From positions 1 to 55,683 of the forward strand of contig JBBRQI010000019.1 of NCBI GenBank assembly GCA_038226665.1: a stretch of 55,683 nucleotides of DNA, read 5' to 3'. This document shows positions 34,176-42,784 of the stretch, piece by piece; within the stretch, counting starts at the first letter, position 1; each line of letters opens with the position of its first letter. This DNA comes from SZAS-103 sp038226665 (GTDB lineage: Bacteria; Pseudomonadota; Gammaproteobacteria; Xanthomonadales; Xanthomonadaceae). The position numbers were made by a program, and so were the translations under genes. The notes under the pieces are model-generated. The model was given only the letters and a program-made list of their open reading frames with translations, ran no database searches and was not told the DNA's origin.

Positions 34176-35657
34176 CTATTCCGCTTCGTCGACGATCGCA
34201 GTGTGGTAGGTGTCGCGTCCGGCCGCTTTCGCCGCGTACAACGCCTTGTCGGCGATCTGCAGCAATTCGTCCCGGTTCGCCGCTGCCCGACGGCAGAAGG
34301 CAATGCCGATGCTCGTCGTGACCTGCAGTTCCAGGTCGCCGATTGCGATCGGTTGCCGCATCGCCGCGATCACCTTGCGCGCGATGATTTCAGGCGTTTC
34401 GGGGGCGTCGGCATCCTCGACCAACACGACGAACTCGTCGCCGCCGAGCCGCGCGGCGAAATCCGTCACCCGCACGCAGCCTTTCAGGCGCATTGCAAAT
34501 TCGGTGAGCACGCCATCGCCGGCCGCGTGGCCGAGGCTGTCGTTGATCCCCTTGAAGCGATCGATGTCGAGGTAGAGCAATGCGAGCGATCGTCCGCTGC
34601 GTCGTTGCCGCGCGATGGCGAGGTCGGCGCTTTCGTTGAAGTGGAAACGGTTCGCCAGCCCGGTCATGCCGTCGTAGCGCGCGAGCAGGGCAAGTTCGTG
34701 TTCGGTGTTCTTGAGTTGGGTGATGTCGGACGAGGTCACGTAGAAACCGACGATCTTGCCGTCCTCGCCGGTGTCCGGCACGTAGGTCGTCTGATAGTCG
34801 CAATGCTGGCCGCCGACATCGCGTCCGATCTCGAACCGTTGCGTCTTCCCGCGCAACACGGCGTCCACGTGCGGCTTGATCTGCGCATAGTACCCGGCGT
34901 CGAGCACGTCGCGCAGGCGCTGGCCGATGATCGCCACCGGATCAACGCCCATCACCATGCCCCAGTACGCATTCGCGAAGGTGAAGCGTTCGTCGGCATC
35001 GACGTGCACCACGAACGCGGGCAGGTTATCGGTAATCGCGCGCAGGCGATGCTGGTTCTGGGCCAGCGCGAGCGTGATTTCCATGCGCCGGGTGATGTCG
35101 CGGCCAGAGTAGATGATCTCCGCTTGGCCGCCGCTCTCGCCATTGGGTACGCGCCGTGCGAGCGCCTCGATCCAGATGTAATGCCCGGCCTTGTGGCGCG
35201 CGCGATAGGTGATCGTCGATGAGTCGCCCGACGTGTACAGCGCGGCGAACGCCTGCCTGACCCGGGCTACATCGTCCTCATGCACCAGATCCATCTGCTG
35301 CCCGGCGATTTCTCCGGCATCCCAGCCCAGCATGTCCTTGATCGATGGCGACGTGTACAGCCGCCGCCCGTCCGCGCCGATGTGCACGACGAGGTCGCGC
35401 GAATAGTCGGCGAGGATACGGTAATGACGTTCGCGTTCGTGCAGCCTGCGTGCGAGCAACCCGCGTTCGGCCAATGTGCCGGCGAGAATGCCGAGCAGGA
35501 TGCTGATCGTGATCCAGGTCATCGAGAGAGTGTCGGGTCCGCGTGCAGAGCGAACCGCGATCCAGCAGGAGGCCGCGACGAAAGCGCCGATCGCAATGGC
35601 TTTCGCAAGCGAAACCCTCCGAGTGCCTGCTGCAGCTGTTTTCATGATGAAACGCAT
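34176..35657 (-). CDS. Membrane diguanylate cyclase with two PAS domains
   Basis: About 493 residues from the ATG at 35657 (or 489 from 35645). Two N-terminal transmembrane helices (about 20-60) are followed by two PAS domains (about 65-190 and 195-320), the second ending TSSDITQ, and a GGDEF domain (about 325-490). The active site is RLGGDEF, and an RVTD motif precedes it by five residues, the classical inhibitory I-site. It should therefore make cyclic di-GMP under product control. The longer open frame continues into the complementary strand of suhB and is not real. No strong ribosome site is visible. Confidence 0.92.
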   Translation of the reverse strand: MRFIMKTAAAGTRRVSLAKAIAIGAFVAASCWIAVRSARGPDTLSMTWITISILLGILAGTLAERGLLARRLHERERHYRILADYSRDLVVHIGADGRRLYTSPSIKDMLGWDAGEIAGQQMDLVHEDDVARVRQAFAALYTSGDSSTITYRARHKAGHYIWIEALARRVPNGESGGQAEIIYSGRDITRRMEITLALAQNQHRLRAITDNLPAFVVHVDADERFTFANAYWGMVMGVDPVAIIGQRLRDVLDAGYYAQIKPHVDAVLRGKTQRFEIGRDVGGQHCDYQTTYVPDTGEDGKIVGFYVTSSDITQLKNTEHELALLARYDGMTGLANRFHFNESADLAIARQRRSGRSLALLYLDIDRFKGINDSLGHAAGDGVLTEFAMRLKGCVRVTDFAARLGGDEFVVLVEDADAPETPEIIARKVIAAMRQPIAIGDLELQVTTSIGIAFCRRAAANRDELLQIADKALYAAKAAGRDTYHTAIVDEAE

Positions 35658-35719
35658 CCATACATGGACGTCATTCGACGGCCCCATGCTCGGCAAAAGA
35701 CTTGCAGCAACATATTCGT

Positions 35720-36538
35720 TCAACGAAACGCGCGCGCGTAACCCGTATCGACGATCGCCTTCTGCAATTCGGCGGCGAGCTTGATGTTGCCGGCGACGAT
35801 CTGGGTGCTGTTCTTGCCGGTGAGGTCGATCAAGCCTTCGCTGTTGCCGGCGAAGTCGGTGACGTTGCCGCCGGCTTCGCGCACGAGCAACATGCCGGCT
35901 GCGATATCCCAGGGCTTCACCCCGGCTTCGAAATAACCATCGACGCGACCGCATGCTGTGTACGCAAGATCGAGCGCGGCCGAACCGCTGCGGCGCACGT
36001 CTTCGGCCTGTTCGAGCAATACGCGGATGCAATCGAGTTGCGCCGGCGCGCGCGCGCGTTCGCGCGGGGCGAAACCGGTCGCGAGCATCGCACCTTCCAG
36101 GGTCAGTCGCTGCGCGCAGCGGATGCGTTTGTCGTTGAGCATCGCGCCAGCGCCGCGGCTGGCGGTGAACAATTCGTTGCGCAGCGGATCGAACACCACG
36201 CCATGGGTCGGGATGCCGTCCTCGACCAAGGCAATCGACACGCAGAAATGCGGATGTCCGCGCAGGTAATTGCTGGTGCCGTCGATCGGATCGATCACCC
36301 ACACGCTGCGCGACTTGCCCTTCGCGCCGCCTTCCTCGCCAAGCACGGCGAAATCCGGATGCGCGCGCTTGAGTTCCTTGACGATCTCCTTCTCGGCCAG
36401 CGCATCGACTTCGCTGGCGAAATCCTGGCGGCTTTTCTCGACCACGGTCAGACCGTCGAGGCGATGGATATAGCGCAGGATGACGCTGCCTGCCTGGCGA
36501 GCGGCCTTGACCATGACATTGACGGCAGGTTTCTGCAT
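35720..36538 (-). CDS. suhB: Inositol-1-monophosphatase SuhB
   Basis: 272 residues with all metal-binding motifs of the family: GEEGG, WVIDPIDGTSNY and PWDIAAGMLLVREAGG. SuhB hydrolyses inositol phosphates in vitro and in E. coli also acts in rRNA antitermination. It starts MQKPAVNVMVKAARQAGSVI, as usual. It is divergent from trmJ, an arrangement frequent in xanthomonads. Downstream is the GGDEF gene on the same strand, 62 bases away. Confidence 0.97.
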   Translation of the reverse strand: MQKPAVNVMVKAARQAGSVILRYIHRLDGLTVVEKSRQDFASEVDALAEKEIVKELKRAHPDFAVLGEEGGAKGKSRSVWVIDPIDGTSNYLRGHPHFCVSIALVEDGIPTHGVVFDPLRNELFTASRGAGAMLNDKRIRCAQRLTLEGAMLATGFAPRERARAPAQLDCIRVLLEQAEDVRRSGSAALDLAYTACGRVDGYFEAGVKPWDIAAGMLLVREAGGNVTDFAGNSEGLIDLTGKNSTQIVAGNIKLAAELQKAIVDTGYARAFR

Positions 36539-36755
36539 GCGCTTTGCGTCCGGATTTGCTATGAAAGAGCGTGGCCGGCTCGAGGCCGGCGGACAAGGTT
36601 ATCAGTTTGGCTTCCACCATCGCCAGATTTCAGTGTGAGCAACTCATGCGGCACGCTCTTGCAGAGCGTTTCCCGGCATGCGAAAACCCTCGGGCATTGG
36701 CGATGGGTGCTGCGGGCGCTCGTACGTACTTTCCACGCCCCTGTGGGTTGCTCTC

Positions 36756-37592
36756 ATGAACAAGCATGCATCGGAAAGGAACGGCTCGGCGCATCTGCCG
36801 CAAACGGACGTACGGATCGTGCTGGTCGGCACCCAGCACCCCGGCAATATCGGCGCAGCCGCGCGGGCGATGAAGACGATGGGCCTGCGCAGGCTCGTGC
36901 TGGTCGCGCCGCACACGACCCACAAAGCTGCGGGAAGCGCAAACAGGCGCACCGAACCCCTGCAGCAGCAACACGCCGAGTCGCTCGCGATGGCGGTGGG
37001 TGCCGACGATGTGCTCGCGTCTGCGCAAATCTGCGACACGCTGGAGGAAGCGCTCGCCGATTGCCGTTTCGTCGCCGGCTGCACCGCGCGCCAGCGCCAG
37101 GTTGCGTTGCCCGAATTCGCGCCGCGCGATGCCGCGAACAAGTTGCTGGATGCCGCGCGCGATGGCGCAGTCGCGCTGGTATTCGGCCCGGAGCGCTCGG
37201 GATTGAGCAACGATGACCTGCAGCGCTGTCATGTCACCGTGCATATTCCTGCCGACCCGGACTTCAGCTCGCTCAACCTTGCCGCCGCGGTACAGGTGTT
37301 GAGTTACGAATTGCGCCTCGCGATGCTGGCGCGCGCCGATGTTGCCGCTTTCGAAGCGACACGCGGCGATCCGCCTGCCGACCAGAAGCAGATGGAAGCG
37401 TTCTTCACGCACTTCGAGCAGATGCTGCACGCGATCGATTTCCACAAGGGCCGCTCACCGGCGACCGTGCAGCGACGCTTGCGCGCAATGTTTCTGCGCG
37501 CCCAACCCGACGAGCGCGAACTGCGCATCCTGCGCGGCATCTTCGCCGACGCCGAACGCATGGCGCGGCTGGCCGGGCAGGGCGCGTCGTGA
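36756..37592 (+). CDS. trmJ: tRNA (cytidine/uridine-2'-O-)-methyltransferase TrmJ
   Basis: 278 residues. SPOUT-class knotted methyltransferase with VRIVLVGTQHPGNIGAAARAMK, ALVFGPERSGLSNDD and FSSLNLAAAVQVLSYE. It methylates the ribose of position 32 in several tRNAs. A short Ser/Asn-rich extension precedes the domain. The first ATG that gives a domain-compatible start is 36756; in-frame sequence upstream lacks any motif. Confidence 0.95.
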   Translation: MNKHASERNGSAHLPQTDVRIVLVGTQHPGNIGAAARAMKTMGLRRLVLVAPHTTHKAAGSANRRTEPLQQQHAESLAMAVGADDVLASAQICDTLEEALADCRFVAGCTARQRQVALPEFAPRDAANKLLDAARDGAVALVFGPERSGLSNDDLQRCHVTVHIPADPDFSSLNLAAAVQVLSYELRLAMLARADVAAFEATRGDPPADQKQMEAFFTHFEQMLHAIDFHKGRSPATVQRRLRAMFLRAQPDERELRILRGIFADAERMARLAGQGAS

Positions 37593-37643
37593 ACGCGTCG
37601 CGACATCGCGCTACGATGCGCTGCATATCGACAGGGGCATGAC

Positions 37644-39059
37644 ATGCGCTTCGGCCTGCAAGCACGTTTCATCGCGATCCTGCTGCTGGCGGGATTGATC
37701 GCGATCGTCGCGGCGCTCGCGCTCCGCCACCAGATGCAGGTGCGCAACCAGGCGGTCGCGGAAGCCGTGCAAAGCCTGCTCGATCAAAGCTCCCCCGATC
37801 ATGGCGCCGCGCAACACGCGAACGACGAACAGCAGCAGGGCGCGGTCAGCGCGCGCATCGAAGCGGCCGACCATCATTACGCGATCAAGGTCGCATTCAT
37901 CATCATGGCGCTCGGCGCATTGTTCGCCGGCATCGCGCTGCTGGTGTCGCATGCGCTGGTGCAGCCGATCCTGCGGCTCGCCGACATCGCGCGCAGGATC
38001 GAGGCAGGGGACGAGATCGCGCCGCTACAGGATTCGCAGCGCGACGATGAGATCGGCGATCTGGCCAGTGCATTCGCCACGCTCAACGATGCCTTGTCCG
38101 CGATGCGCCGGCGCATGGATCACGATGCGGCGCAGGCAGTACCCCCGATCGTGCATGCGCCCATCGTGCATGGGACGATGGTGATGCCGAAGGCCATCGT
38201 CGTGGCGCAGCCGAGTATCGAAACCCCGCGCGCGCCGGCAGTCGTGTCGACCGCGCCGGTCAACGTCGCGCCGAAGCTCTCGCCGCGCGAGCTCGAACGC
38301 CTGCAACGACTTGAGGACGATCTTCGCCACGCGTGGCAGCGCGGCGAGATGAGCGTCGTCTATCAACCGATCCACTCGCTAGCCGACGGCGGCATGCGCG
38401 GTGCCGAAGCCTTGCTGCGCTGGCACCACCGCATCGATGGCGCGATCGATCCGCGCGAATTCATTCCACTCGCCGAACGCAGCGAATTGATCATCGAGCT
38501 CGGCAGGAATGTGCTGGTGCAGGCGTGTTCCGATGCGAGCCTGTGGCCGAGCGGCGGCACCATCGAAACGACGCCGTTCCTTTCGGTCAACGTGGCACCG
38601 CGACAATTGGGCGATGCGCAGATGTTCGAATCGGTCGTCGATGCGTTGCGCCGCTCCGGGCTCGCCGCGTCGCGCCTGCATCTCGAAATGCCGGTCGCCG
38701 CTTTGCGCGACGGCGACAGCACGGCGATGGCGATGATCGAACAATTGCGCGGTCTCGGCGTGCAGATCTGGCTCGATGCGACCGGCGCCGATGCGGCGGA
38801 CCAGGGTCGCTGGCTGAAATCGCCGGTGGACGGCGTCAAAGTGGGACGCAGCCGCATTGCTGGCAAGGGCAGCGATGCGGCGGATGAAGCATCGATCGTC
38901 GCGAGTGCGCGCGCGCTGCGGATTGTCGCAGTGGTCGTCGGCGTCGAGGAACTCGCGCAGTTGAACGTGCTGCGCGAACAAGGCGCCGACCTCGCCCAAG
39001 GATATGTGCTGTGCAAGCCGGTGAGCACGACGGAAATTGGCAGGCGGCTGCTGACTTGA
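37644..39059 (+). CDS. HAMP-EAL domain protein with degraded EAL active site
   Basis: 471 residues. Two transmembrane helices (about 7-27 and 83-105) flank a short periplasmic loop; a HAMP domain follows (106-160), then a Pro/Val-rich linker and an EAL domain (about 215-470). E255 of the EAL motif is kept (GAEALLRW), but the usual DDFG pair is D378-A379 followed by TG, the KIDRSF motif is KVGRSRI and the EGVE glutamate is VGVE. Metal binding and catalysis of c-di-GMP hydrolysis are therefore unlikely. It may bind c-di-GMP as an effector, or another partner. It has no GGDEF domain. It follows trmJ by 51 bases. Confidence 0.88.
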   Translation: MRFGLQARFIAILLLAGLIAIVAALALRHQMQVRNQAVAEAVQSLLDQSSPDHGAAQHANDEQQQGAVSARIEAADHHYAIKVAFIIMALGALFAGIALLVSHALVQPILRLADIARRIEAGDEIAPLQDSQRDDEIGDLASAFATLNDALSAMRRRMDHDAAQAVPPIVHAPIVHGTMVMPKAIVVAQPSIETPRAPAVVSTAPVNVAPKLSPRELERLQRLEDDLRHAWQRGEMSVVYQPIHSLADGGMRGAEALLRWHHRIDGAIDPREFIPLAERSELIIELGRNVLVQACSDASLWPSGGTIETTPFLSVNVAPRQLGDAQMFESVVDALRRSGLAASRLHLEMPVAALRDGDSTAMAMIEQLRGLGVQIWLDATGADAADQGRWLKSPVDGVKVGRSRIAGKGSDAADEASIVASARALRIVAVVVGVEELAQLNVLREQGADLAQGYVLCKPVSTTEIGRRLLT

Positions 39060-39146
39060 CAAGCGACCAATCGCCATAGGCTGGGATGTATCCAGCTTTG
39101 GTCAAAAACAAAGTGCGCTGGGTTCGTAGCGCGGCCTACGAGTCCG

Positions 39147-40463
39147 CTACTTGTGTTCTGGAGTCGCCGACTCGGATGCGCCAACCCGCGCTATCAACAG
39201 CTTGTCCACCCGCGCCCCATCCAGATCGACCACTTCAAAACGCACGTTCTTCCACACGAACGACTCGCCGACGTGCGGGATGCGGCCGAATTGGGCGATC
39301 ACCATGCCGGCCAGCGTGTTGTAGTCGCGGTCGTCTTCGTCCGGTAGTTCGTGCAGCGACAACAGCTCGCGCAGATCGTCGGTTGCGAGGCCGCCATCCA
39401 CCAGCCACGAGCCATCCTCGCGTTCGACAATCGGCATGTCGTCCGGATCGCTCGAGTCGCTGGATTGCAGGCGGCCGATGATCGCGTCCATCATGTCCTC
39501 AAGCGTCACCAGGCCCTGGATCTCGCCGTATTCGTCGACGACCAGCGCAAGCGATTGCTGTTCGTCGCGGAAGATTTCCAGCAGCGCGAGCGAGCGCGTG
39601 GATTCGGCGACGAACACCGGCGGGCTCAGGTCGCGGAACAGGTCGGGAGCGTCCTCGCGAACGCGTACGGCCAGCGATTTCATTTCGAGCATGCCGACGA
39701 CGTCGCGGTCGTTGCCGCGATAAACCGGGTACTGCGAATACGTCGTTTCCCGCATCACCGCGAGGTTTTCCTCCACGCTCGCATCCGCATCCAGCCATGC
39801 GATCTGGGTGCGCGGCGTCATCAGGCTGCCGGCGGTGCGATCGCCGAGCCGCAACACGCGGTGCATGATGTTGCGCTCGTCTTCGGCGATCGTGCCCTGT
39901 TCGTGGCCTTCGGAAACCAGCAGGCGGATTTCTTCGGCGCTGACCAGGTCGCCATCGGTCTTGCGCAGCCCGAAGATGCTCAGCAACGTGCGCGTGCAGA
40001 AAGAAAGCGCGAGTACGCCGGGCTTGGCGATGGACGCAAGGATCTGCATCGGATACGCGACATAACTCGCAATCAGTTCCGGTGCCAGCGTGGCGATGCG
40101 CTTGGGCACGAGTTCGCCGATCACGCCATACAGAAACACCATTACCAGGAATCCGATCACGAAGCCGATGCTGTGCGCGTACGGCGCAAGCAGCGGAATC
40201 CGCGCGATCGGCCCTTCGAGTTCGACTGCCACCGATTCGCCGCCGAAATAACCGGTCAGTAAACTCAGTAAGGTGATCCACAACTGGATCGCCGAGAGGA
40301 AGCGTTCCGGATGTTCGGCCAGTGCAAGCGCCTTGCTCGCGCGACGGCTGTTCTGCGTCATCTGCTTGAGGCGGCTTTTGCGCGAGGTCATCACCGCCAT
40401 TTCCGACATCGCGAAAAAGCCGTTGAAAATGACCAGGATGAAGACGATCAGCAGGCGGGTCAT
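39147..40463 (-). CDS. CNNM/HlyC-CorC family membrane protein with CBS pair
   Basis: 438 residues. The N-terminal CNNM (DUF21) domain has three or four helices and the ALALAEHPERFLSAIQLWITL segment. Two CBS domains follow (about 205-325, with LVVDEYGEIQGLVTLEDMMDAIIG) and a CorC_HlyC C-terminal domain. Such proteins are linked to Mg2+/Co2+ efflux or tolerance. The ATG at 40463 overlaps the nhaD stop (ATGA), so it is the second gene of an operon with nhaD. Confidence 0.93.
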   Translation of the reverse strand: MTRLLIVFILVIFNGFFAMSEMAVMTSRKSRLKQMTQNSRRASKALALAEHPERFLSAIQLWITLLSLLTGYFGGESVAVELEGPIARIPLLAPYAHSIGFVIGFLVMVFLYGVIGELVPKRIATLAPELIASYVAYPMQILASIAKPGVLALSFCTRTLLSIFGLRKTDGDLVSAEEIRLLVSEGHEQGTIAEDERNIMHRVLRLGDRTAGSLMTPRTQIAWLDADASVEENLAVMRETTYSQYPVYRGNDRDVVGMLEMKSLAVRVREDAPDLFRDLSPPVFVAESTRSLALLEIFRDEQQSLALVVDEYGEIQGLVTLEDMMDAIIGRLQSSDSSDPDDMPIVEREDGSWLVDGGLATDDLRELLSLHELPDEDDRDYNTLAGMVIAQFGRIPHVGESFVWKNVRFEVVDLDGARVDKLLIARVGASESATPEHK

Positions 40464-41935
40464 GGTGCGCTCGCGGTGACGACGGAATGGGCATTCAGGC
40501 CCATGTGCACCAGCACGCTGGCGACGAAACCGAGCGCGATCGCCCAGCTCCAGCGCAGATGGCTGGTGAAAGTATATTGCCCGCGCGCGGTGCCCATCAG
40601 CGCGATGCCCGCAGCCGAACCGATCGACAGCAGGCTGCCGCCGACGCCGCAGGTGAGGGTGACCAGCAGCCACTGCGCGTGGTCCATCTTCGGGTTCATC
40701 TGCAGGACTGCGGACATGATCGGGATATTGTCGATGATTGCCGAGGCCATGCCGAGGATCGTGTTCGCGGCAGTCGGGCCGAGGTGGCCGTACATCTGTT
40801 TCGACGCGAGATCGAGGTAACCCAATGTCGCCAGCCCGCCGACCGAAAGCAGCACGCCGTAGAAGAACAGCAGCGTGTCCCATTCGGCGCGCGCGATGAT
40901 GTTGAAGATGTCGTAGCCGCTGCGGCCATGGTACAGGTCGGATTCTTCGTAGTTCGGTTCGTGGTGGGCGATCGCGTAGCCGAGCAGTTGCAGCAGGGCG
41001 AGCCCGGCCAGCATGCCGAACACCGGCGGCAAGCGCAGTGACTGCGCGAACACCACGGTGATGACGATGGTCAGCGCGAACAGGGCGACGGCCGCAATGG
41101 CGCCGAATTTGAGCTTCGCCGCGCTGTCGGCTACCGCTGGTTTGCCGGCGGGCAACGCGAACGTCATCAGGATCGCGGGTACGAGCCAGTTGGTTAGCGC
41201 CGGCAGGAACAGGCGGAAGAAATCGAAGAACTCAGCATGGTGCGCCTGCCAGACCATCAGCGTGGTGATGTCGCCAAATGCGCTCCACGCGCCACCGGCA
41301 TTCGCCGCGACGACGATGTTCACGCAGCAGAGCGCGATGAAGCGTGCGTTGCCGGCACCTACTGCAAGCACCACCGCGGAGACGACCAGCGCGGTGGTGA
41401 GGTTGTTGAGCACGACCGACAAGGCGAATGCGAGCAAGCCGGTGATCCAGAACAATGCGCGATAACCCAACGCGCGCTTCACCAGGGCAGCGCGCAGCAT
41501 GTCGAATACGCCGCGCTCGGCCATCGCATCGACATAGGTCATCGAGACGATCAGGAAGAAGAACAGCTCGGCGTATTCAAGGAACATGCGCTCGAACGCA
41601 CTGGACACCAGCGCCGATTGCGCCGGATCGCCATGCGCCGACCACGCGATCAGTCCCCAGATCAGCGCCGCCGCCAGCATCACCGGCTTGGACTTGCGCA
41701 GGTGGATGCGTTCTTCCAGCGCGACCAGGATGTAGGACACCGCGAACAACGCGATCACCGCCCAGCCGATCGGCGTGCCAGTCGCAGCGATGTGTGCGGA
41801 AGCAGTGTTGTGCGTTGAAGCGGCTTGCTGCGCGAACGCCGCCATCGGCAGGCAGTACGCGACCGCGGCGAACAGATACGCGCTGCCGCTTCGAGTGGAC
41901 ACGGACTGGATCGGCGAGGGAGGGCGGTCAGGCAT
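40460..41935 (-). CDS. nhaD: Na+/H+ antiporter NhaD
   Basis: 491 residues and about twelve transmembrane helices. Motifs include LSVVLNNLTTALVVSAVVLAVG and NAGGAWSAFGDITTLMVWQ, and the C-terminal IIDNIPIMSAVLQM and VGGSLLSIGSAAGIALMG typical of the NhaD branch of the ArsB/NhaD superfamily. It exports Na+ (or Li+) against protons. An N-terminal hydrophobic segment with AFAQQ looks like a cleavable signal. The start at 41935 is one of several possibilities; an in-frame GTG nearby is another. Confidence 0.93.
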   Translation of the reverse strand: MPDRPPSPIQSVSTRSGSAYLFAAVAYCLPMAAFAQQAASTHNTASAHIAATGTPIGWAVIALFAVSYILVALEERIHLRKSKPVMLAAALIWGLIAWSAHGDPAQSALVSSAFERMFLEYAELFFFLIVSMTYVDAMAERGVFDMLRAALVKRALGYRALFWITGLLAFALSVVLNNLTTALVVSAVVLAVGAGNARFIALCCVNIVVAANAGGAWSAFGDITTLMVWQAHHAEFFDFFRLFLPALTNWLVPAILMTFALPAGKPAVADSAAKLKFGAIAAVALFALTIVITVVFAQSLRLPPVFGMLAGLALLQLLGYAIAHHEPNYEESDLYHGRSGYDIFNIIARAEWDTLLFFYGVLLSVGGLATLGYLDLASKQMYGHLGPTAANTILGMASAIIDNIPIMSAVLQMNPKMDHAQWLLVTLTCGVGGSLLSIGSAAGIALMGTARGQYTFTSHLRWSWAIALGFVASVLVHMGLNAHSVVTASAP

Positions 41936-42076
41936 CGGATTCGGGCAGGCACGCAGGCGACAGCACAGGATACGCGAGCGCCGTGAGCGGCCGCAGGCCA
42001 TGGGGCTGGCACACATGGGTTGGGCAACGAACGACTGCTCGAACTGCATGCAGCGAAGGCATCCGCATCGCGGGCA

Positions 42077-42098
42077 TTGTAACATTGCCGTCACATTG
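42077..42098 (+). promoter_or_regulatory. Pho-box-like direct repeat before the DUF47-pit operon
   Basis: TTGTAAC-ATTG-CCGTCAC-ATTG repeats a seven-base unit at 11-base spacing, which matches the layout (though only part of the bases) of PhoB sites. It ends 35 bases before the DUF47 gene. PhoB represses the equivalent orfA-pit operon in Sinorhizobium meliloti, so PhoB control is reasonable but unproven. Confidence 0.4.
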
Positions 42099-42133
42099 TC
42101 TCTTCCGCCGCCGCACCTCCTCCTGGAGCCAGC

Positions 42134-42760
42134 ATGTTTTCACTGCAGACCATCTTCGGCAGCGGCAAGCAGTTCTACGGTCTGCTCGAGTCGGCCGCCG
42201 TCGCTGCGCTCGACAGCGCGCGTGCGTTACAGGTGCTCGCGAAAGCCGCAAGCGCAACGCCATCGCTGGAAGAATTCAAGCGTGTGCGCCAGCGCGAGCG
42301 CGAGATCCTGCAGCAGATCAACGCCGCGCTGGTGAATACATTCGTGACGCCGATCGAGCGCGAGGACATCGAGGCACTCGCCGGCGCGCTGTACCGCATT
42401 CCGAAGGCGATCGAAAAATTCGCCGACCGCTACGCGCTCGCGGCCAGCAATCTGCGCGGGATCGATTTCGCGCCGCGCGCCGCGATGCTCGAACAGGCCG
42501 CGACCGTCGTGCTGGACATGGTCAAGCAGTTGCACGGGCTCAAGCTCGAGCCGATGAAGGAACTCAACGACCGCCTGCGTTCGATCGAGAACGAGGCCGA
42601 CCGGCTGATGCTCGAGTTGTATCGCGATCTCTATGCGGGCAGCTACGACGGCATGCAGGTATTGCTGGTAAAGGACTTCTTCGAGCTGCTCGAAAAGGCC
42701 ATCGACCGCTGCCGCGAAGCCGGTTCGGTGGTCTTCCGCATCGTGCTCAAGAACGCCTGA
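42134..42760 (+). CDS. DUF47 (PhoU-like) accessory protein of Pit
   Basis: 208 residues, almost entirely helical, with the DUF47 pattern of PhoU-like three-helix bundles (for example FVTPIEREDIEALAGALYRIPKAIEKFADR and IENEADRLMLELYRDLY). It is a cytosolic regulator or chaperone of the phosphate transporter encoded 24 bases downstream. The gene pair is one of the most conserved contexts of this family. Confidence 0.94.
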   Translation: MFSLQTIFGSGKQFYGLLESAAVAALDSARALQVLAKAASATPSLEEFKRVRQREREILQQINAALVNTFVTPIEREDIEALAGALYRIPKAIEKFADRYALAASNLRGIDFAPRAAMLEQAATVVLDMVKQLHGLKLEPMKELNDRLRSIENEADRLMLELYRDLYAGSYDGMQVLLVKDFFELLEKAIDRCREAGSVVFRIVLKNA

Positions 42761-42784
42761 CGCGTTAGCCGGCCGGAATCAGAC

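Noticed and set aside
36560..36600. GCCGGC-TCGAG-GCCGGC hairpin between suhB and trmJ
   Set aside because: Short, self-complementary and without a T-tract; it lies in a divergent promoter region, so not a terminator.
35658..36620. Long open extension of the GGDEF gene giving an 814-residue protein
   Set aside because: The added N-terminal part is read from the same strand as suhB but in another frame, has Arg-rich shadow composition and no domain; the true start is at 35657 or 35645.
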